Below, in pieces: positions 61,163 to 64,000 of a stretch of DNA of 64,000 nt. The notes beneath the pieces were generated by a model. The model did not search any database. It had not been told where the DNA came from and was given only the letters and a program-made list of their open reading frames with translations. The stretch is from Halomonas sp. ALS9 (GTDB taxonomy: Bacteria; Pseudomonadota; Gammaproteobacteria; Pseudomonadales; Halomonadaceae). A program made the position numbers and the translations under genes. How positions within the stretch are numbered: the first letter of the stretch is position 1; each line of letters begins with the position of its first letter. The stretch is taken from positions 62,001 through 126,000 of the forward strand of contig NZ_LXRG01000076.1 in assembly GCF_001651035.1 (NCBI RefSeq), written 5' to 3'.

Positions 61163-63640
61163 TTAAGAGAAGCGCCGACGTTTGAAAGAGACATCTCTTA
61201 GATAGGCAGGGTTAGCGCCTATCCGTCGTAGATTTGCCCAAGTGCCCTTGTAGTAGGGGATATGGTTACGATCCGTCCACTCACTGATGACATCACCCTG
61301 CACCCCATTAGGATAGCCAAACATCATAAAGACCTGACCACGCTTCAGATCAGGTTCCAGGTAGGCCATAGCCGTGGTGGCGCCGTAATCGTTGTAGACT
61401 TCAACGATATCGCCGTTGGCGATCCCTATGTCTTGAGCGTCAAGTGGATGGATCTCAATTTGGGCCATCGGGTAGCGGCCCTTGCGAAATGCCAGATGCT
61501 GGTCATGGTAGGCCGACTGCCAGATATGGTTGGTTCTCCCGTTGTTTATCCAGAAATCATAGGTCTCTTTCTGCTGCTGAACTACCTCGGGAAAGCCGTT
61601 CCAGGGGGAAGGCTGGAAATGAGCCTTGCCATCATCAGTATCAAAATCATAGTCCGTATATAGCATCTCGGTTCCGATGAGTTTGCCGTCTCGATACTCC
61701 TTGATGGGAAGTTGGACGCCATTGTTGCCAGCCATTCGAAGCCTTTCATAGGTGGCGAGATGTCCTGTGGGGCCACCTTGGCTGTCGATTTCCTTTTCAT
61801 GGGCCATGCGGAAGCCGTCGTTGAAGGCATCCTCTTCGGTTGTCCAGTTAAATCCAGCGAAACGCTCGGCCATCGTCACGTCGCCTGCCGACTCGTAGCG
61901 CTGCTTAAGAGCATTAGCCATATTGGCCGCTATCAAACAGTCTGGCTTAGCGATGCCGGGAGGATCCATGAAGCGCTCTGAAAGTCGAAGTCGTCGCTCA
62001 CCGTTCATGGAGGTGAGGTTCATTTCACCGGGATGCGTAGCTGGCAACACTAAGTGTGAATATTCGGCGAACTTCGTGCGATAAAGGTCGATATCGACAA
62101 TAAACAAACCGCCCTTATTTTTTACAGCGTCATAGATAATGTCGATTAATTCATCGATGCTACCGCCCCTTGCCTCTGCCATTGCCTGATTGACGATAGC
62201 GGCACGACGCTTGATTACCTGGCGGTAAGTTTCGGCATTAATAGTGGTTTGAAAAGCATTGCAGGCCCAAACCGTTAGCATCATGCCGTTACCATTAATC
62301 AATTCCTGGTCGATATAGGGCGCAGGGCGTCCACCGGGGTAGGGTGGGCGGACATAACCCTCTTGGTGGCCGCCCATACGCACCACGCCGGTGCCACGCT
62401 GGCCGACATTGTGGGTGGCCACAGCAAGATTGACGATAGCGGACTGAATCCGATAGTTATCATTGCCCCAGATGACACCCTTTTCGTAGGCATGCATAGT
62501 GCGAGGGGCGTGGCCACTGGCCTTGGGTTTATAGGCCCACTCGGCGGTTTTAATGATATCGGCTCGGCTTACACCGGTAATGCGACTACACTCATCCAAC
62601 TCCATCCGATTGGCAGTGAGCATCTCTTCGAAGCCATTGGTATGCTCCGTGATAAAAGCCTCATCATGCCAGCCCTGATCAACCACATAGGTAAGCAATC
62701 CATTAAACAGGGCTGTATCAGTGCCTGGCTGGATCGCCAAGTGTAGAACATTCTCTTTACCAGCAATCGTTTCACAGATAGCGACGGTGGGTGTGCGTCG
62801 AGGGTCAACCAGAATGACCTTGCCTTTACCGACCGTCTCGTTAGGAAACCATTCCCGCTTCTTGGCGACGTTAGACCCCCTCAAGTTCGGCTCCCAGTGT
62901 GCCAGGAACCAGTTTGACTGAGTCTCGTAGGAGTTTCCGCCGATGGAGAAGATAACATCGGCCACCTCTGCATCCTCATAACTGTTATTGAGCTCACCAA
63001 TGCCCATGTCTCGACTAGCGTGACATTCTGAGTTGTAAGCGGGGCGGTTGTGAATGCGCACCATTTTTGACTGTATGCCGTCAAAAATTAGCTTGCCAGT
63101 AGCCCATGTATTCTCAAAACCGCCTCCAGCGCCGCCATGATCAAAGAGATTGAAGAACAACTGATCCGGCCCTTCATTATCGAGGATACGTTGGGTCAGA
63201 CCGGCATATAGCGCCATGGCGTGTTCCCAATTGGTTTCTGCCCAGTCGTCTCCGCTATACACCATGGGATACTTGAGGCGCCGCTCGCCGATAGGGGTTC
63301 CCTCCGAGTACATGACACTGGCCATCTGACCGCCACGCGTTGAGGATAGCCCTTTATTCACGCTGCACTTTTTGTCAGGAACGATCATGATGTTGTATTC
63401 GCGTCCATCATGGTCTTGTATTTGATTAACCATGGCGGGAGTCATAGTGAGTTGCATGGGGGGTAGCTGCTGGGTGAAGTCGAGTCCCAGCGCATTCTGG
63501 TTAGCATCTCTGCCACCTTCTTGGTTGGCAGGCCATTTATAGACGTGGTACCCACAGCCTACGATGCAGAAGTGGCAGGCCATATTGGTTTTCTGGGCAT
63601 CTGCCGGGGGTAAAGGAATACGGTCTTTAAATTGTTTCAT
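61163..63640 (-). CDS. aioA: Arsenite oxidase, large molybdopterin subunit
   Basis: AioA oxidises arsenite to arsenate in the periplasm. The 825-residue protein is a DMSO-reductase-family molybdoenzyme. The [3Fe-4S] ligands are C22, C25 and C29 ([12 protein letters not shown]), spaced CxxCxxxC as in known AioA, with serine-containing [11 protein letters not shown] nearby. [19 protein letters not shown] and [17 protein letters not shown] are further AioA motifs. It has no signal peptide: the complex is exported with the Tat signal of AioB. GGGAGAA precedes the ATG. It is 15 bp downstream of aioB. Confidence 0.95.
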   Translation of the reverse strand: MKQFKDRIPLPPADAQKTNMACHFCIVGCGYHVYKWPANQEGGRDANQNALGLDFTQQLPPMQLTMTPAMVNQIQDHDGREYNIMIVPDKKCSVNKGLSSTRGGQMASVMYSEGTPIGERRLKYPMVYSGDDWAETNWEHAMALYAGLTQRILDNEGPDQLFFNLFDHGGAGGGFENTWATGKLIFDGIQSKMVRIHNRPAYNSECHASRDMGIGELNNSYEDAEVADVIFSIGGNSYETQSNWFLAHWEPNLRGSNVAKKREWFPNETVGKGKVILVDPRRTPTVAICETIAGKENVLHLAIQPGTDTALFNGLLTYVVDQGWHDEAFITEHTNGFEEMLTANRMELDECSRITGVSRADIIKTAEWAYKPKASGHAPRTMHAYEKGVIWGNDNYRIQSAIVNLAVATHNVGQRGTGVVRMGGHQEGYVRPPYPGGRPAPYIDQELINGNGMMLTVWACNAFQTTINAETYRQVIKRRAAIVNQAMAEARGGSIDELIDIIYDAVKNKGGLFIVDIDLYRTKFAEYSHLVLPATHPGEMNLTSMNGERRLRLSERFMDPPGIAKPDCLIAANMANALKQRYESAGDVTMAERFAGFNWTTEEDAFNDGFRMAHEKEIDSQGGPTGHLATYERLRMAGNNGVQLPIKEYRDGKLIGTEMLYTDYDFDTDDGKAHFQPSPWNGFPEVVQQQKETYDFWINNGRTNHIWQSAYHDQHLAFRKGRYPMAQIEIHPLDAQDIGIANGDIVEVYNDYGATTAMAYLEPDLKRGQVFMMFGYPNGVQGDVISEWTDRNHIPYYKGTWANLRRIGANPAYLRDVSFKRRRFS

Positions 63641-63655
63641 TGTTGTTCTCCCGAC

Positions 63656-64000
63656 TTAGATGATATTGGCCTGGCGGCCATAGATCAGGCCATCAATTGA
63701 CACCGCCACCAGGGCATCTTCGGTATCGTCATACTCTAGAATGACTCGTGGCAAATTCTCGGTGGCTTGGCCAATGACCATCTGGCCCGTGTTATCCGGA
63801 TCGAAGATGCTGTAGTGGCAAGGGCACTTGAAGGCTTCTGCCTCTTGGTCATAAGTAACCGGGCAGCCCATATGTGTGCACTGGGTGCTATAAGCCACTA
63901 CATCTTTTTCTGGGCCAACCCCGCCTTTGACCTCTCGCCCTCTGCGAATTACCACGCAGGGTGAACGATCGTCAGGGTAGCTAAAATAAATCGGCTGATT
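63656..64000 (-). CDS. aioB: Arsenite oxidase, small Rieske subunit (5' end outside window)
   Basis: The frame stays open to the window edge, so only the C-terminal 114 or so residues are seen, including [17 protein letters not shown]. The Rieske [2Fe-2S] motifs are CTHMGC and CPCHYSIFD, with the two extra cysteines that form the usual disulfide. AioB carries the Tat signal and passes electrons from AioA to cytochromes. The Tat signal would lie beyond the window. It is the first gene of an aioBA operon. Confidence 0.93.
   Translation of the reverse strand, partial: NQPIYFSYPDDRSPCVVIRRGREVKGGVGPEKDVVAYSTQCTHMGCPVTYDQEAEAFKCPCHYSIFDPDNTGQMVIGQATENLPRVILEYDDTEDALVAVSIDGLIYGRQANII

Overview
The window reads as chromosomal DNA of a gammaproteobacterium of the Halomonas type (Halomonadaceae). 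I infer this from protein resemblance and gene order: prpBC-acnD-prpF-prpD, ihfB-lapA-lapB beside pyrF, sdhE-ygfX-nadB, gacA-uvrC-pgsA-tRNA(Gly,Cys,Leu) and dnaX-ybaB-recR. No database search was possible, so the genus is an inference. Coding density is high. The only gene-poor stretch over 300 bases is 28637-29162. I saw no IS element, prophage or CRISPR array.

Layout. 1-7996: end of a GntR-type regulator, then a complete methylcitrate (propionate) operon with both the AcnD/PrpF and the PrpD routes and an internal terminator-like hairpin. 8065-13719: comEA-like gene, pyrF, lapB/lapA, ihfB, sdhE, ygfX, nadB. 13968-17763: three tRNAs, pgsA, uvrC, a GacA/UvrY regulator and tRNA-Ala. 17851-25167: argF, grxD, dnaX, ybaB, recR, rnd, ycgL, acpH and a YcgN-like gene.

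25145-35791 is a c-di-GMP and light-sensing block. A membrane PAS-GGDEF-EAL protein is divergent from a 1520-residue CheB-CheR-PAS-GGDEF-EAL fusion. The fusion is followed by a bacteriophytochrome photosensory core (PAS-GAF-PHY) with no output domain and by a heme oxygenase that would supply its biliverdin. 35739-46504: oligopeptidase, small membrane protein, YafJ-type amidotransferase, fadD, hrpA and a KAS III-type synthase. 46544-49168: mlaA, whose acidic C-terminal repeat tail appears cut by an in-frame stop, then a SpoIIE-type phosphatase with a degenerate receiver domain and a STAS protein. 49306-51282: two transporters.

51324-64000 is a phosphate and arsenic region: a Pho-box-controlled pstSCAB set, the ArsJ-associated GAPDH with arsJ and a second MFS gene, an ArsR regulator divergent from an ArsP-like permease, and the arsenite oxidase genes aioA and aioB (aioB cut by the window end). 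Together these could take up phosphate, oxidise arsenite in the periplasm, and export cytoplasmic arsenate as 1-arseno-3-phosphoglycerate.

A recurring small-scale feature is tandem 8-15 bp duplications at gene junctions, often starting at or just after a stop codon (prpF/prpD, argF/grxD, upstream of the YafJ gene, after fadD, after hrpA, after the KAS III gene, the mlaA tail, and between the two transporters).
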